Positions 25,101 to 34,682 of a DNA stretch of 64,000 nucleotides are shown piece by piece (the stretch's first letter is position 1; every line of letters begins with the position of its first letter). This DNA is from Micromonospora yangpuensis. GTDB taxonomy: Bacteria; Actinomycetota; Actinomycetes; Mycobacteriales; Micromonosporaceae. Below the pieces are notes generated by a model. That model was not told the DNA's origin. It made no database searches and saw only the letters and a list, made by a program, of their open reading frames with translations. The stretch lies in contig NZ_FMIA01000002.1 in NCBI RefSeq assembly GCF_900091615.1, forward strand, positions 1,922,001 through 1,986,000. The letters are read 5' to 3'. The position numbers were made by a program, and so were the translations under genes.

Positions 25101-25879
25101 CGATGACCGGCACCGACGCGTACTCGGCGCAGCTGCCCGGGGTGGACCTGGCCGCCGGGACCGCACCGGCACCGGTCGCACCACCCCGGCACCCGTTGCG
25201 CCAGCTGCGGTTGACCGGCTTCGGGGCGGTGCACACCGACGGACTGCACGCCGTACGCGACGTGGACCTGACCGTGTCCCGGGGGCAACTGGTCCTGGTC
25301 GTCGGCCCGGTCGGGGCGGGCAAGTCCTCGCTGCTGCGGGCCCTGGCCGGGATCGTGCACCACACCGGCACGCTCAGCTGGAACGGGGAACCGGTGACCG
25401 AACCGGAGCTGTTCCTGCGCCCCAACCAGGTCGGCTACGTCGGGCAACTGCCCCGGGTGCTCTCCGGCACCGTCGCCGAGAACATCGCGCTCGGCCACGA
25501 GGTCGACGCCACCGGCGCGGTCACCACCGCCCAACTGGACCACGACCTGGCCGCGGCCGGCGGCGGGCTCGGCCTGGTCATCGGGCACAAGGGCACCCGG
25601 CTCTCCGGTGGCCAGCTCCAGCGGCTGGCGCTGGCCCGGGCGTTGGCCCCCCGTACCGAACTGCTGGTCGCCGACGACGTCTCCTCGGCCCTGGACGTCA
25701 CCACCGAACTGGACCTCTGGGACGCCCTACGGCGCCACGGGGTGACGGTGATCGGATCGACGTCCAAACGGGCGGCGCTGGTCCGCGCCGACCACGTGGT
25801 GGTGCTCCAGGAAGGGCGGGCCGTGGCCCAGGGCACCTGGTCCGAGCTGGAGGGCGACTGGGGTCACCTGGCCGGCTGA
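22190..25879 (+). CDS. Fused full-length ABC exporter with one degenerate ATP site
   Basis: A 1229-residue membrane protein holding two half-exporters in one chain: TMD1 (about 15-310), NBD1 (320-560), a Ser/Gly/Ala-rich linker (570-675), TMD2 (680-985) and NBD2 (1010-1229). NBD1 has Walker A GRTGSGKST, Walker B VVILDEATARLD and switch His in IAHRL, but a variant signature LSAGQ. NBD2 has Walker A GPVGAGKSS and a canonical signature LSGGQ, but LLVADDVSSALD (Asp in place of the catalytic Glu) and no switch His (IGSTSK). One composite site should therefore hydrolyse ATP and the other should not. The substrate is unknown. The ATG follows GGAGGAACG. Confidence 0.92.
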   Translation: MRLLRDLWVTSPRRMIVVAVLLILGAGGQAAAAALAGPVLVHRSGTFFALLVVALAAAVLTDLVVALIMAGLTADWSADVRRRLCRVALGQDLPTLENTPVGELLDRIDGDVYQVAGEVRNVGVRLTQALATGVLSALVAFAVWWPAGVGMLVLTALLVVLIRRPTARIAPARMAEEEAWSDLAAVLEEAVHGQDDVRTSLARPYVLRLYARRAARVLDRGIRVFRLTGVVTTIAGAVTRGGIAVVVLAGGWALVTDRIDAARLTAVWLLVLGYGAVVEHASRMVPQLQQALGAWARVQLLADARQEPVGGAAPGQGDLVIQDLTFRYPGTGAGREPVLRQVCLTFRRGRSYALVGRTGSGKSTLTKVLSRAVDVPAGTVFLAGVDLLDLDLEHLRRYVAVVPQRTEILAGTLAENVALFDPDLLDDATRALHELGLAGWIAELPDGVRTRLGEGGYVLSAGQEQLVAFARILVRDPHVVILDEATARLDPVTEARVQRATERLLADRIGIVIAHRLSSVRTCDEVVLMADGVVVEAGPLHSARRFADLLATSTAAYAHSGVVPGGVDLLTGPPTAGPPGGTASARSSGGAASGGAASGRSSGAAVGGAASGRSSEGGGPGRSAGGEAGAVREAGAVREVGGQVASAGGGSGPADGTRPTALGPRPPAPPAPPTRTLREIFRLSRNDPRYGLASIGVFAVLSLLGLDGVLVPWLWAELVDDTGDPWLPAAGIIAALLVTIPLPYWTNLWFPQWWVRQVLRINARLVHGQTGPRRVSSHTPAEVVAQGGDTDRVVQLTDNVLDQYVALVLMAGMTLVSGSVVPALFFLGTMLASAAAATVFGPMLERSAQATVAARAAFATALVSALSAARTVKLAGATRPVLRHLADLDALRSQRQRREISIQVWSRSTPALISGLLPIGAWALYLAGGLSAGATLVAVATLGAARWFAWTTASLVAHFPSARVWTRRTVAMTGTDAYSAQLPGVDLAAGTAPAPVAPPRHPLRQLRLTGFGAVHTDGLHAVRDVDLTVSRGQLVLVVGPVGAGKSSLLRALAGIVHHTGTLSWNGEPVTEPELFLRPNQVGYVGQLPRVLSGTVAENIALGHEVDATGAVTTAQLDHDLAAAGGGLGLVIGHKGTRLSGGQLQRLALARALAPRTELLVADDVSSALDVTTELDLWDALRRHGVTVIGSTSKRAALVRADHVVVLQEGRAVAQGTWSELEGDWGHLAG
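23931..24050 (+). repeat. Imperfect tandem repeat in the ABC exporter linker
   Basis: Several imperfect copies of a unit containing GCCTCGGGCCGGTCCTCGG are arranged in tandem and encode ASGRSSGGA-like peptides between the two half-transporters. Repeat slippage here would change only the length of a flexible linker. Confidence 0.6.
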
Positions 25880-25941
25880 CCCCACCGAACCGTCGGCGTG
25901 GCTGCGGCTCCTTGCCCTCTCCGTACCCGAGCGGGGTGTAG

Positions 25942-25986
25942 ATCTTGGACACTTACCGTTCTATTTGGACGGTAGGTGTCCAAGAT
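25942..25986. terminator. Long bidirectional hairpin between converging genes
   Basis: An 18-bp stem with a single G-T pair (ATCTTGGACACTTACCGT against ACGGTAGGTGTCCAAGAT) closes on a 9-base loop. It lies between the exporter (stop 25879) and the symporter on the other strand (stop 26032), and is markedly AT-richer than its surroundings. Confidence 0.75.
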
Positions 25987-26031
25987 TCACCTCGGGCTCC
26001 GCTTCGGTGGTGAGAGGGGTGGGTGGGTGGG

Positions 26032-27342
26032 TCAGGCCGGGACCGGGGCGGGGTCGAGGTCGGTACGGCCGGTGCCGGGCTCGACCGGTTCGAGGAGGTC
26101 GCGCCGTCCGGCGGCCTCGTAGGCGGCCCGGTCCAGGGTGCCCTCGCGGGCGGCGACCACGGTCGGCACCAGCGCCTGACCGGCCACGTTGGTGGCGGTC
26201 CGGATCATGTCGATGATCGGGTCGATGGCGAGCAGCAGGCCGGCACCGGCCAGCGGCAGACCGAGCGTGCTGAGGGTCAGCGTGAGCATCACGATGGCCC
26301 CGGTCAGTCCGGCGGTGGCTGCCGAGCCGACCACCGAGACGAAGGCGATGAGCAGGTAGTCCAGCGGACCGAGGGTCACCCCGAAGACCTGGGCCACGAA
26401 GATCGCCGCCAGCGCCGGGTAGACCGCCGCGCAGCCGTCCATCTTGGTGGTGGCACCGAACGGTACGGCGAACGAGGCGTACTCGCGGGGCACTCCGAGC
26501 CGCTCGACCGAGCGCTGGGTCACCGGCATGGTGCCCACCGAGGAGCGGGAGACGAAGCCGAGCTGGATGGCCGGCCAGGCGCCGGCGAAGAAGCGCAGCG
26601 GGTTGAGCCGGCCGGCGGCCAGCAGCACCAGCGGGTAGACCACGAAGAGCACGATCGCGCAGCCCACGTAGACGGCGGTGGTGAAGGTGGCCAGCGGGGC
26701 CAGCAGGTCCCAGCCGTACGCGGCGACGGCGTGGCCGATCAACCCGAGGGTGCCGATCGGGGCGAGCCGGATCACCCACCACAGCGCCTTCTGGACGATC
26801 TCCAGCAGCGCCCGGTTGAGGGCGACGAACGGCTCGGCGGCCTCGCCTACCAGCAGTGCGGCGATACCGACGACCACGGCGAGGAAGACGATCTGCAGGA
26901 CGTTGCCGTCGACGAACGCCCCGACCGGGTTGGTCGGCACGATGCCGGTGAGGAAGTCGGTCCACGACCCGCTGGTCTGCGGCGCGGTCGCTCCGGCGGT
27001 GTCCAGGGTCACCCCGCGGCCGGGGTTGGTGAGCAGGCCGAGGCCGATACCGACGCTCACCGCGATGAGCGCGGTCACCCCGAACCAGAGCAGCGTCTTC
27101 ACCGCCAGCCGGGCGGCGTTGGCCACCCCGCGCAGGCTGACCACGCTGACCACGATGGCGGTGAAGACCAGCGGTGGGACGGCCAGCTTGAGCAGCTGGA
27201 CGAAGAGCCCGCCGACGGTGTCGAGGGTGCTGGCCAGCCAGCTCAGGTCGTTGGCCCGGGCCAGGAAGCCCAACGCCACGCCGAGGACGAGGGCGAGCAG
27301 GATCTGCAGGGAAAAGGGAAATCTGCGCAGGGTGGTAGCCAT
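26032..27342 (-). CDS. Dicarboxylate/amino acid:cation symporter (DAACS)
   Basis: A 436-residue inner-membrane transporter of the DctA/GltP/EAAT family that imports dicarboxylates or acidic amino acids with H+ or Na+. Eight membrane helices and two re-entrant hairpins are expected. The first hairpin is marked by the Ser-rich FVSRSSVGTMPVT. Helix 7 carries the GATTKMDG version of the NMDGT motif, with Lys in place of the usual Asn. Helix 8 carries the substrate-binding DMIRTATNV. The Lys substitution may alter cation coupling. It stands as a single gene converging on the ABC exporter across a strong hairpin. Confidence 0.92.
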   Translation of the reverse strand: MATTLRRFPFSLQILLALVLGVALGFLARANDLSWLASTLDTVGGLFVQLLKLAVPPLVFTAIVVSVVSLRGVANAARLAVKTLLWFGVTALIAVSVGIGLGLLTNPGRGVTLDTAGATAPQTSGSWTDFLTGIVPTNPVGAFVDGNVLQIVFLAVVVGIAALLVGEAAEPFVALNRALLEIVQKALWWVIRLAPIGTLGLIGHAVAAYGWDLLAPLATFTTAVYVGCAIVLFVVYPLVLLAAGRLNPLRFFAGAWPAIQLGFVSRSSVGTMPVTQRSVERLGVPREYASFAVPFGATTKMDGCAAVYPALAAIFVAQVFGVTLGPLDYLLIAFVSVVGSAATAGLTGAIVMLTLTLSTLGLPLAGAGLLLAIDPIIDMIRTATNVAGQALVPTVVAAREGTLDRAAYEAAGRRDLLEPVEPGTGRTDLDPAPVPA

Positions 27343-27565
27343 CAGGTGATTCCAGGTGTCTGGTCGGGACCGGGGCGTTGTCGGGCGGGCGGCGTCAGAG
27401 GAGCGGCCGCGCCGGACAGATGCCGCTGGCCTGCCGTCGGAGATCGACGTACAGGCGCACGGTCAGGTGCCAGACATTGTTCATCGCCAGCCGACGATAC
27501 GCCCGTCGCCGCGAACCCGGCAAGGACCGGTCCGGTGAGCTGGCTTACCAGAAGCTCGGCCGGTG

Positions 27566-28225
27566 CTACGCGCCCAGGCGGGAGGTCGGGCGGCGTAGCG
27601 CGACGGCGGTGGCGGTGGCCAGTGCCCAGCCGGCGGCCACGCCGAGCAGCACCCGCTCCAGGACGCCGACCACGGCACCCCGGCCGAGGGTGATCATCGC
27701 CAGGCCGACCGCGCCGGCCAGCGGCAGCGCCAGCACGACCGCCGCGGTGGCCAGCCGGCGCAGCGTGACCTCGGCCCGGGCGAACCAGACGACGGCTGCC
27801 ATCGCGAACACCACGCAGGCGGTGGCCACCACGGCCGCCACACCGTGCACCAGGTCGGCCACGGTGGCCCGTTCGAACGGCGGCAGCGGGCAGCCCTCGC
27901 TGCAGGTCACCGCCCCGGAGAGCAGCGTGCACACGCTGCCGGCGACGAGCAGCCCGGCCGCCGGCCGCAGCCGCCGGGGCAGTGCCACCGCGAGCAGCAG
28001 CAGCGCGGCGGCCAGGGCGAAGATCCCGATCCGGAACGTCGGGGCGTACCCGCTGCCGGCGATGCCGGCCTCGCTGACGTACCCGGTGAGTCCCGGACCG
28101 GGGCCGGCGACCACGGCGACGGTCACCGCGACCACGCCGGCCACGGTGCAGCCGGCGGCGGCCGAGGCGGCGACCCGGGCCGTCAGGTCCTGCGCCGGCC
28201 GGGCCCGTGGGGCGGTCGACACCAT
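27566..28225 (-). CDS. DUF998-like integral membrane protein
   Basis: A 219-residue protein with about six or seven hydrophobic helices, starting at ATG 28225. The first helix ([16 protein letters not shown]) leads into a loop with GYVSEAG, a feature of the DUF998 family. A later loop contains two cysteines ([11 protein letters not shown]) followed by a conserved His helix ([11 protein letters not shown]). The function of DUF998 proteins is unknown. It is divergent from the thiolase gene and not obviously in an operon. Confidence 0.75.
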   Translation of the reverse strand: MVSTAPRARPAQDLTARVAASAAAGCTVAGVVAVTVAVVAGPGPGLTGYVSEAGIAGSGYAPTFRIGIFALAAALLLLAVALPRRLRPAAGLLVAGSVCTLLSGAVTCSEGCPLPPFERATVADLVHGVAAVVATACVVFAMAAVVWFARAEVTLRRLATAAVVLALPLAGAVGLAMITLGRGAVVGVLERVLLGVAAGWALATATAVALRRPTSRLGA

Positions 28226-28319
28226 GGCTGCCAACCTAGCCTGGCTATCCTGTCGCTCGGGCGGTGACCGGGAACCGGTCGGCCACCCACCACCCCTTCC
28301 CACCCCCGAAGGACTCGCG

Positions 28320-29525
<1,206 letters not shown>

Positions 29526-29704
29526 ACCGGCCGGCCGCAGCGGCCCCGACGCCCGACGGAACCGGCCGGGCGGGTCCGGGGCGTCTCGCTAAGCCGCCGA
29601 TCAGCAGCTTAGAGTGGTCCCCACCACACCGGCCGCGAGCCGCCGGTGGCCGTTTGGCGTGCCACCGTGGCGGCGGCGGGTGGCACAGAACTGGGGGGCT
29701 GAGC

Positions 29705-30523
29705 ATGCGGGTTCCGGATGGACTGCCGACCGAGATCGACCTGACCAGGCCGAGCGCCGCGCGGGTCTACGACTACTTCCTCGGTGGGGCGCACAACTTC
29801 GAGATCGACCGGCAGCTCGCCGAACAGATCGCCGCGATGACCCCGAACCTCGCCGCCACCATGCGGGCCGGTCGGGAGTTCCTGCGCCGGGCGGTTCGGG
29901 TGCTGCTCGACGCCGGGATCGACCAGTTCCTCGACATCGGCTCGGGAATTCCCACCGTGGGCAACGTCCACGAGGTGGCCCAGCGGGTGAACCCGCAGGC
30001 CCGGATCGTCTACGTCGACATCGACCCGGTCGCCGTGTCGCACAGCCGGGAGCTGCTGGCCGGCAACGACCTGACCGCGGTGCTCCACGCCGACCTGCGC
30101 GACGCCGAGCGGATCATCGCCGAGGCGCGGGCCACCGGCCTGATCGACTTCGACCGGCCGGTGGGCATCCTGCTCGCCGGGGTGGTCCACTTCGTCCCGG
30201 CCGCCGACCGGCCCGGTGAACTGCTGGGCACCCTGCGGGCCGCCGCCGCCCCGGGCAGCTTCCTGGTGATCTCCCACTCCACCTTCGAGGACCAGCCGCA
30301 GGAGATGCTCGACGCGCAGCGGCTCTCCGCCCGTACCGACACCGAGATCACCCTGCGGTCGCGGGCCGAGATCACCGGCTTCTTCGGTGACTGGACGCTG
30401 CTGGCGCCCGGTGTGGTGCACATGCCGCGGTGGCGGCCGGACGCCCCCGGTGACGTCGACGACCACCCGGAGCGGTTCGGCGCGTTCGGCGGGGTCGCCA
30501 CACACGCCCGGTCCGCCGGCTGA
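29705..30523 (+). CDS. SAM-dependent methyltransferase of the PF04672 type
   Basis: A 272-residue cytoplasmic protein starting at ATG 29705 behind GGGGGG. It opens with the family signature PSAARVYDYFLGGAHNFEID. The SAM-binding Rossmann motif is FLDIGSGIPTVGNVHE, followed by VYVDIDPVAVSHSREL. This family is very abundant in actinomycetes and has no well-established substrate. A -10-like TAGAGT at 29610-29615 gives a plausible promoter with a leader of about 80 bases. It precedes a c-di-GMP protein by five bases, so the two are probably co-transcribed. Confidence 0.9.
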   Translation: MRVPDGLPTEIDLTRPSAARVYDYFLGGAHNFEIDRQLAEQIAAMTPNLAATMRAGREFLRRAVRVLLDAGIDQFLDIGSGIPTVGNVHEVAQRVNPQARIVYVDIDPVAVSHSRELLAGNDLTAVLHADLRDAERIIAEARATGLIDFDRPVGILLAGVVHFVPAADRPGELLGTLRAAAAPGSFLVISHSTFEDQPQEMLDAQRLSARTDTEITLRSRAEITGFFGDWTLLAPGVVHMPRWRPDAPGDVDDHPERFGAFGGVATHARSAG

Positions 30524-30528
30524 CCCCG

Positions 30529-32688
30529 GTGGCCGCCGTGCCGGCCACCGGCGGGGACGAGATCGACCCGGCCGGAGCCCAGGAGTACGCCGCCGGCTGG
30601 GCGCGGGCGGTACGTCGGCTCGGTTTCGTGCCGCTGAGCACGGTGGAGACCGAGCGGCTGCTGCTGGAGCACACGGTACGACTGGCCCGGGCGCTGCTGG
30701 CCGAGCAGTTCTCCGCCGAGCCCGGTCAGGAGGTGGCCCGGGCGCTGGTGGAGGCGCACCTGACCGAGCCGGGGATGCTCGACTGGTCGGTACGGGCACT
30801 CGTCGAGCGGCTGCCCGCCCAGGTGCTGCCGCGCCGGGCCGACCAGCCCGAGACGGCGCGGCGGGCGGTGGAACTGCAGGGCGCGTTCGCCGCCGGCTTC
30901 GCCCGTGCCCTGCGCGACCGTACCTTCACCCAGCAGGAACGCATCGCCCGCTCCGCCTGGCAGGCCCGCGACCAGGTGGAGCAGGCGTTACGCGACAGTG
31001 AGGCCCGGTTCCGGGCGGTCTTCACCGGGGCGGCCATCGGCATCGGCATCGCCGGTGTCGACGGCGAGATCATCGACGTCAACCAGTCCTTCGCGGAGAT
31101 GCTCGGTTACACCATCGCCGAACTGCGGCAGATCAACGTGGCCACGCTGGCCCACCCCGACGACGCCGCCGGGATGTGGGAGCTGTACCAGGACCTGATC
31201 GACGGCAAGCAGGACGCCGCCCGGGTGGAGAAGCGGTACTACCGCAAGGACGGCAGCGTGGTCTGGACCGACCTGGCCGTGTCGTTGATCCGGCACGACG
31301 ACGGTCGGCCCCGCTTCACCGTGGCGATGATCGAGGACATCACCGAACGGTACGAGCTGCAGCAGCGACTGCGGTTCCAGGCCCTGCACGACCCGCTCAC
31401 CGGGCTGCCCAACCGGACGTTGTTCTTCGAACGGCTGGGTGCCCTCTTCGACCGGGCCGCCCCCGACGAGCGGATCGGGATCTGCTTCCTGGACCTCGAC
31501 GGGTTCAAGGCGGTCAACGACAGCCTCGGCCACGACCACGGCGACCGGCTGCTGATCGTGATCGCCCGTCGGCTCGCCGACTGTGTCGCCGGGCTGGGTC
31601 ACCTGGTGGCCCGGATGGGCGGCGACGAGTTCGTCATCCTGGTCGACGGCGGCGCCGGCATCGACGACGTGGTGGCGGTCGCCGAGAAGGCCCTGGCCGC
31701 GGTGGCCGTCCCGGCCGACGTCGGCGACCAGCAGCTCGCCGTCACGGCCAGCATCGGCATCGTGGACTGCCCGGCGGGGGAGACCAGCGTCTCGGAGCTG
31801 ATGAAGGCCGCCGACACCACCCTCTACTGGGCCAAGGGGGAGGGGCGCGGCCGGTGGGCGGTGTACGACCCGGAGCGCAGCGCCCGCGACCACGCCCGGT
31901 CGGCGTTGACCGCCGGGTTGCCGGCGGCCCTGGACCGGGGCGAGTTCGTCGTGCACTACCAGCCGATCGTGTCGCTTGTCGACGGCGGCATGCTGGCCGT
32001 CGAGGCGCTGGTCCGCTGGGCGCACCCCGAGCAGGGGCTGATCGGCCCGGACCACTTCATCGGCCTGGCCGAGGAGACCGGCCTGATCGTCCGGCTCGGC
32101 GAGTGGGTCCTGCGCCGGGCCTGCCGGGACGCCGAGGCGTGGCGGCGGCAGTTCCCCGACGCCGAGCTGGTGGTCAGCGTCAACCTGGCCGCCCGGCAGG
32201 CCGACGACCCGGCGATCGTGGACACCGTCGCCGCCGTGCTCGGCCGGACCGGCCTGCCCCCCGAGCTGTTGCAGCTGGAGCTGACCGAGAGCGCGGTCAT
32301 GGGCACCGCCGGCGAGCCGTTGCGGTCGTTGCACCGGCTGGCCGCGCTCGGCGTACGGCTGGCCATCGACGACTTCGGTACCGGGTACTCGAACCTGGCG
32401 TACCTGCGGCGGTTGCCGATCCACTCGCTCAAGCTGGCCGGGCCGTTCGTGGAGGGGATAAGGTCCGACGGCTCGGCGGCCGGGCACCGCGACGAGCGGA
32501 TCGTGGACGCGCTGGTCCGGCTGGCGCACGCCCTGGAACTCTCGGTCACCGCCGAGGCGGTGGAGACCGGGGACCAGGTGGAACGGCTCCGGGCACTGCG
32601 CTGCGACACCGGGCAGGGACGCTGGTTCGGCCCGCCGGTACCGGCCGAGGAGATCACCGCCCGACTGCGCGACGAGGAGACCCGATGA
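30529..32688 (+). CDS. PAS-GGDEF-EAL cyclic-di-GMP enzyme
   Basis: A 719-residue signalling protein without membrane helices. The N-terminal 150 residues are helical and unrecognised. A PAS domain starts near 157 (SEARFRAVFTGAAIGIGIAG). A GGDEF domain (about 282-444) has FLDLDGFKAVNDSLGHDHGD and an intact GGDEF. An EAL domain (about 465-710) has an intact EAL, the metal-binding DDFGTGYSNLAYL and TAEAVET. Both the diguanylate cyclase and the phosphodiesterase site look complete, so it may be bifunctional or switch by PAS input. GTG 30529 is assumed; GTG 30538 is an alternative. The next gene overlaps its stop. Confidence 0.92.
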   Translation: MAAVPATGGDEIDPAGAQEYAAGWARAVRRLGFVPLSTVETERLLLEHTVRLARALLAEQFSAEPGQEVARALVEAHLTEPGMLDWSVRALVERLPAQVLPRRADQPETARRAVELQGAFAAGFARALRDRTFTQQERIARSAWQARDQVEQALRDSEARFRAVFTGAAIGIGIAGVDGEIIDVNQSFAEMLGYTIAELRQINVATLAHPDDAAGMWELYQDLIDGKQDAARVEKRYYRKDGSVVWTDLAVSLIRHDDGRPRFTVAMIEDITERYELQQRLRFQALHDPLTGLPNRTLFFERLGALFDRAAPDERIGICFLDLDGFKAVNDSLGHDHGDRLLIVIARRLADCVAGLGHLVARMGGDEFVILVDGGAGIDDVVAVAEKALAAVAVPADVGDQQLAVTASIGIVDCPAGETSVSELMKAADTTLYWAKGEGRGRWAVYDPERSARDHARSALTAGLPAALDRGEFVVHYQPIVSLVDGGMLAVEALVRWAHPEQGLIGPDHFIGLAEETGLIVRLGEWVLRRACRDAEAWRRQFPDAELVVSVNLAARQADDPAIVDTVAAVLGRTGLPPELLQLELTESAVMGTAGEPLRSLHRLAALGVRLAIDDFGTGYSNLAYLRRLPIHSLKLAGPFVEGIRSDGSAAGHRDERIVDALVRLAHALELSVTAEAVETGDQVERLRALRCDTGQGRWFGPPVPAEEITARLRDEETR

Positions 32689-33185
32689 GTCTGACCGACA
32701 CCGAGACGGTGGTCGTGCTGGTGACGGCCCTGGCCATCGTCGCCGGCCTGGCCGGTGTGGTGGTGCCGGGCCTGCCCGCGCTGCCGTTGTGCTGGGGTGG
32801 GGTGCTGTTCTGGGCGATCTTCGGCGGCGCCGGGCCGGGGCGCTGGGCGGTGCTGGCCGCGGCCACCGTGATCGCGCTGGTCGGTACCGTGGTGAAGTTC
32901 GCCTGGCCGGGCCGCAACCTGCAACGCACCGGCGTACCCACCTCGACCCTGCTGGCCGGCGCGGTGCTCGGCATCGTCGGTTTCTTCGTCATCCCGGTGA
33001 TCGGTCTGGTCATCGGCTTCGTCGGCGGGGTCTTCGCGGCGGAGCGGCTGCGGCTTGGTGACTCCCGACTGGCCTGGCCGGCGACGAAGCACGCGGTGGC
33101 CGCGACCGGGTTGGCGATCATGATCGAGTTCACCGCCGGGGTGCTGATCGGCGTCGTCTGGGTCTTCGGCCTGCTCACCCTCTGA
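32685..33185 (+). CDS. DUF456 membrane protein
   Basis: A 166-residue protein with four to five hydrophobic helices and the DUF456 pattern: a first helix followed by VVVPGLPALPLCWGGVL, a central polar loop, and paired Gly-rich helices (VLGIVGFFVIPVIGL, then FVGGVFAAERLR). The family function is unknown. ATG 32685 overlaps the stop of the PAS-GGDEF-EAL gene (ATGA), which links it to the c-di-GMP gene in translation. Confidence 0.85.
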   Translation: MSLTDTETVVVLVTALAIVAGLAGVVVPGLPALPLCWGGVLFWAIFGGAGPGRWAVLAAATVIALVGTVVKFAWPGRNLQRTGVPTSTLLAGAVLGIVGFFVIPVIGLVIGFVGGVFAAERLRLGDSRLAWPATKHAVAATGLAIMIEFTAGVLIGVVWVFGLLTL

Positions 33186-33317
33186 ACCGGCGGCCGGCCT
33201 GTGCGGTGCGGTCGGGGTGCGGGGCGGCCCGTCGGGGTGCGGTGTGCGGCGGGCGTCCCTAGAGTTTGACGTGATCCGGTCTGGTCCGGGTCGACCGTCG
33301 CTGATGGAGGCCTGCGG

Positions 33318-34682
33318 ATGAGCACCGTGCCGTTGACGCTGGAGGAGCTACGGGTCGCTGTCGCCAGCGGCGAGATCGACACGGTGGTGCTGGCCCTGGT
33401 CGACATGCAGGGTCGGTTGCAGGGCAAGCGGTTCCACGCCCCGTTCTTCCTCGACCAGGTGGTCGCCAACGGCAGCGAGGGCTGCAACTACCTGCTGGCC
33501 GTGGACGTCGACATGAACACCGTCGACGGGTACGCCATGTCGAGCTGGGAGCGCGGGTACGGCGACTTCGCGATGGTGCCCGACCTGACCACGTTGCGCC
33601 GTACCCCGTGGCAGCCGGGCAGCGCTCTGCTCCTGGCCGACCTGCGGTGGCTGGACGACACCGGTCCGGTGGTCGCCTCGCCCCGCCAGATCCTGCGCCG
33701 GCAGCTCGACCGGCTGGCCGGGCACGGGCTCACCGCGTACGCCGGCACCGAGCTGGAGTTCGTGCTCTTCCGCGACTCGTACGAGGACGCCTGGCGGCGG
33801 GGTTACCGCGAGCTGACCCCGGCCAACCAGTACAACGTGGACTACTCGCTGCTCGGCACCGCCCGGGTGGAGCCGTTGCTGCGCCGTATCCGTACCGAGA
33901 TGGCCGCCGCCGGCCTGACCCCGGAGAGCGCCAAGGGCGAGTGCAACCTCGGCCAGCACGAGATCGCCTTCCGGTACGACGAGGCGGTGCGCTGCGCCGA
34001 CCACCACGTGATCTACAAGAACGGGGCCAAGGAGATCGCCGCCCAGGAGGGCATGTCGATCACGTTCATGGCCAAGCCGAACGCCCGCGAGGGTAACTCC
34101 TGCCACATCCACTTCTCGCTGCGCGACTCCGACGGGCGGTCGGCGATGCTCGGTGACGGGCCGGCGCACCTGAGTGTGACCGGCCAACGGGTGCTCGCCG
34201 GCCTGCTCGACACGATGCGCGAGCTGAGCCTCTTCTTCGCCCCGAACATCAACTCGTACAAGCGGTACCAGCCGGACTCGTTCGCGCCGACCGCGCTGCG
34301 CTGGGGCACCGACAACCGCACCTGCGCGCTGCGGCTGGTCGGGCACGGCCAGGGCATGCGGGTGGAGAACCGGGTGCCGGGCGCGGACGTCAACCCGTAC
34401 CTGGCCATCGCGGCCCTGGTCGCCGGGGCGCTGCACGGCATCGAGCGGGAGCTGGAGTTGCCGGCGGAGTGCACCGGCAACGCGTACGACGATCCGGACG
34501 CCGAACGGGTGCCCGGCACGCTGCGCGACGCGTGGGGCCTCTGGAAGTCCTCCGAGGTGGCCCGGGCGGCCTTCGGCGACGAAGTGGTCGCCCACTACGC
34601 CAACCAGGCCGCCGTCGAGCTGGCCGCCTTCGACGCCGCCGTGACCGACTGGGAGCTGATCCGTGGCTTCGAACGACTCTGA
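33318..34682 (+). CDS. glnA4: Glutamine synthetase-like gamma-glutamyl ligase
   Basis: A 454-residue enzyme of the glutamine synthetase fold that probably joins glutamate to an amine other than ammonia. It has the ATP/metal motifs AGTELEFVLF, KGECNLGQHEIAF and NSCHIHFSL and the adenine-side LRLVGHGQGMRVENR-type segment. It lacks the canonical adenylylation tail of GlnA. ATG 33318 follows GGAGG; a -10-like TAGAGT lies at 33260-33265. It is the first gene of an operon with an aldehyde dehydrogenase and an SDR, the same set as the M. tuberculosis glnA4 region. Related ligases in Streptomyces act on polyamines or ethanolamine. The amine used here is not determinable. Confidence 0.85.
   Translation: MSTVPLTLEELRVAVASGEIDTVVLALVDMQGRLQGKRFHAPFFLDQVVANGSEGCNYLLAVDVDMNTVDGYAMSSWERGYGDFAMVPDLTTLRRTPWQPGSALLLADLRWLDDTGPVVASPRQILRRQLDRLAGHGLTAYAGTELEFVLFRDSYEDAWRRGYRELTPANQYNVDYSLLGTARVEPLLRRIRTEMAAAGLTPESAKGECNLGQHEIAFRYDEAVRCADHHVIYKNGAKEIAAQEGMSITFMAKPNAREGNSCHIHFSLRDSDGRSAMLGDGPAHLSVTGQRVLAGLLDTMRELSLFFAPNINSYKRYQPDSFAPTALRWGTDNRTCALRLVGHGQGMRVENRVPGADVNPYLAIAALVAGALHGIERELELPAECTGNAYDDPDAERVPGTLRDAWGLWKSSEVARAAFGDEVVAHYANQAAVELAAFDAAVTDWELIRGFERL

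Noticed and set aside
33318..34682. Main nitrogen-assimilation glutamine synthetase GlnA
   Set aside because: The operon partners (aldehyde dehydrogenase and SDR) and the lack of the usual adenylylation segment favour a gamma-glutamyl-amine ligase.
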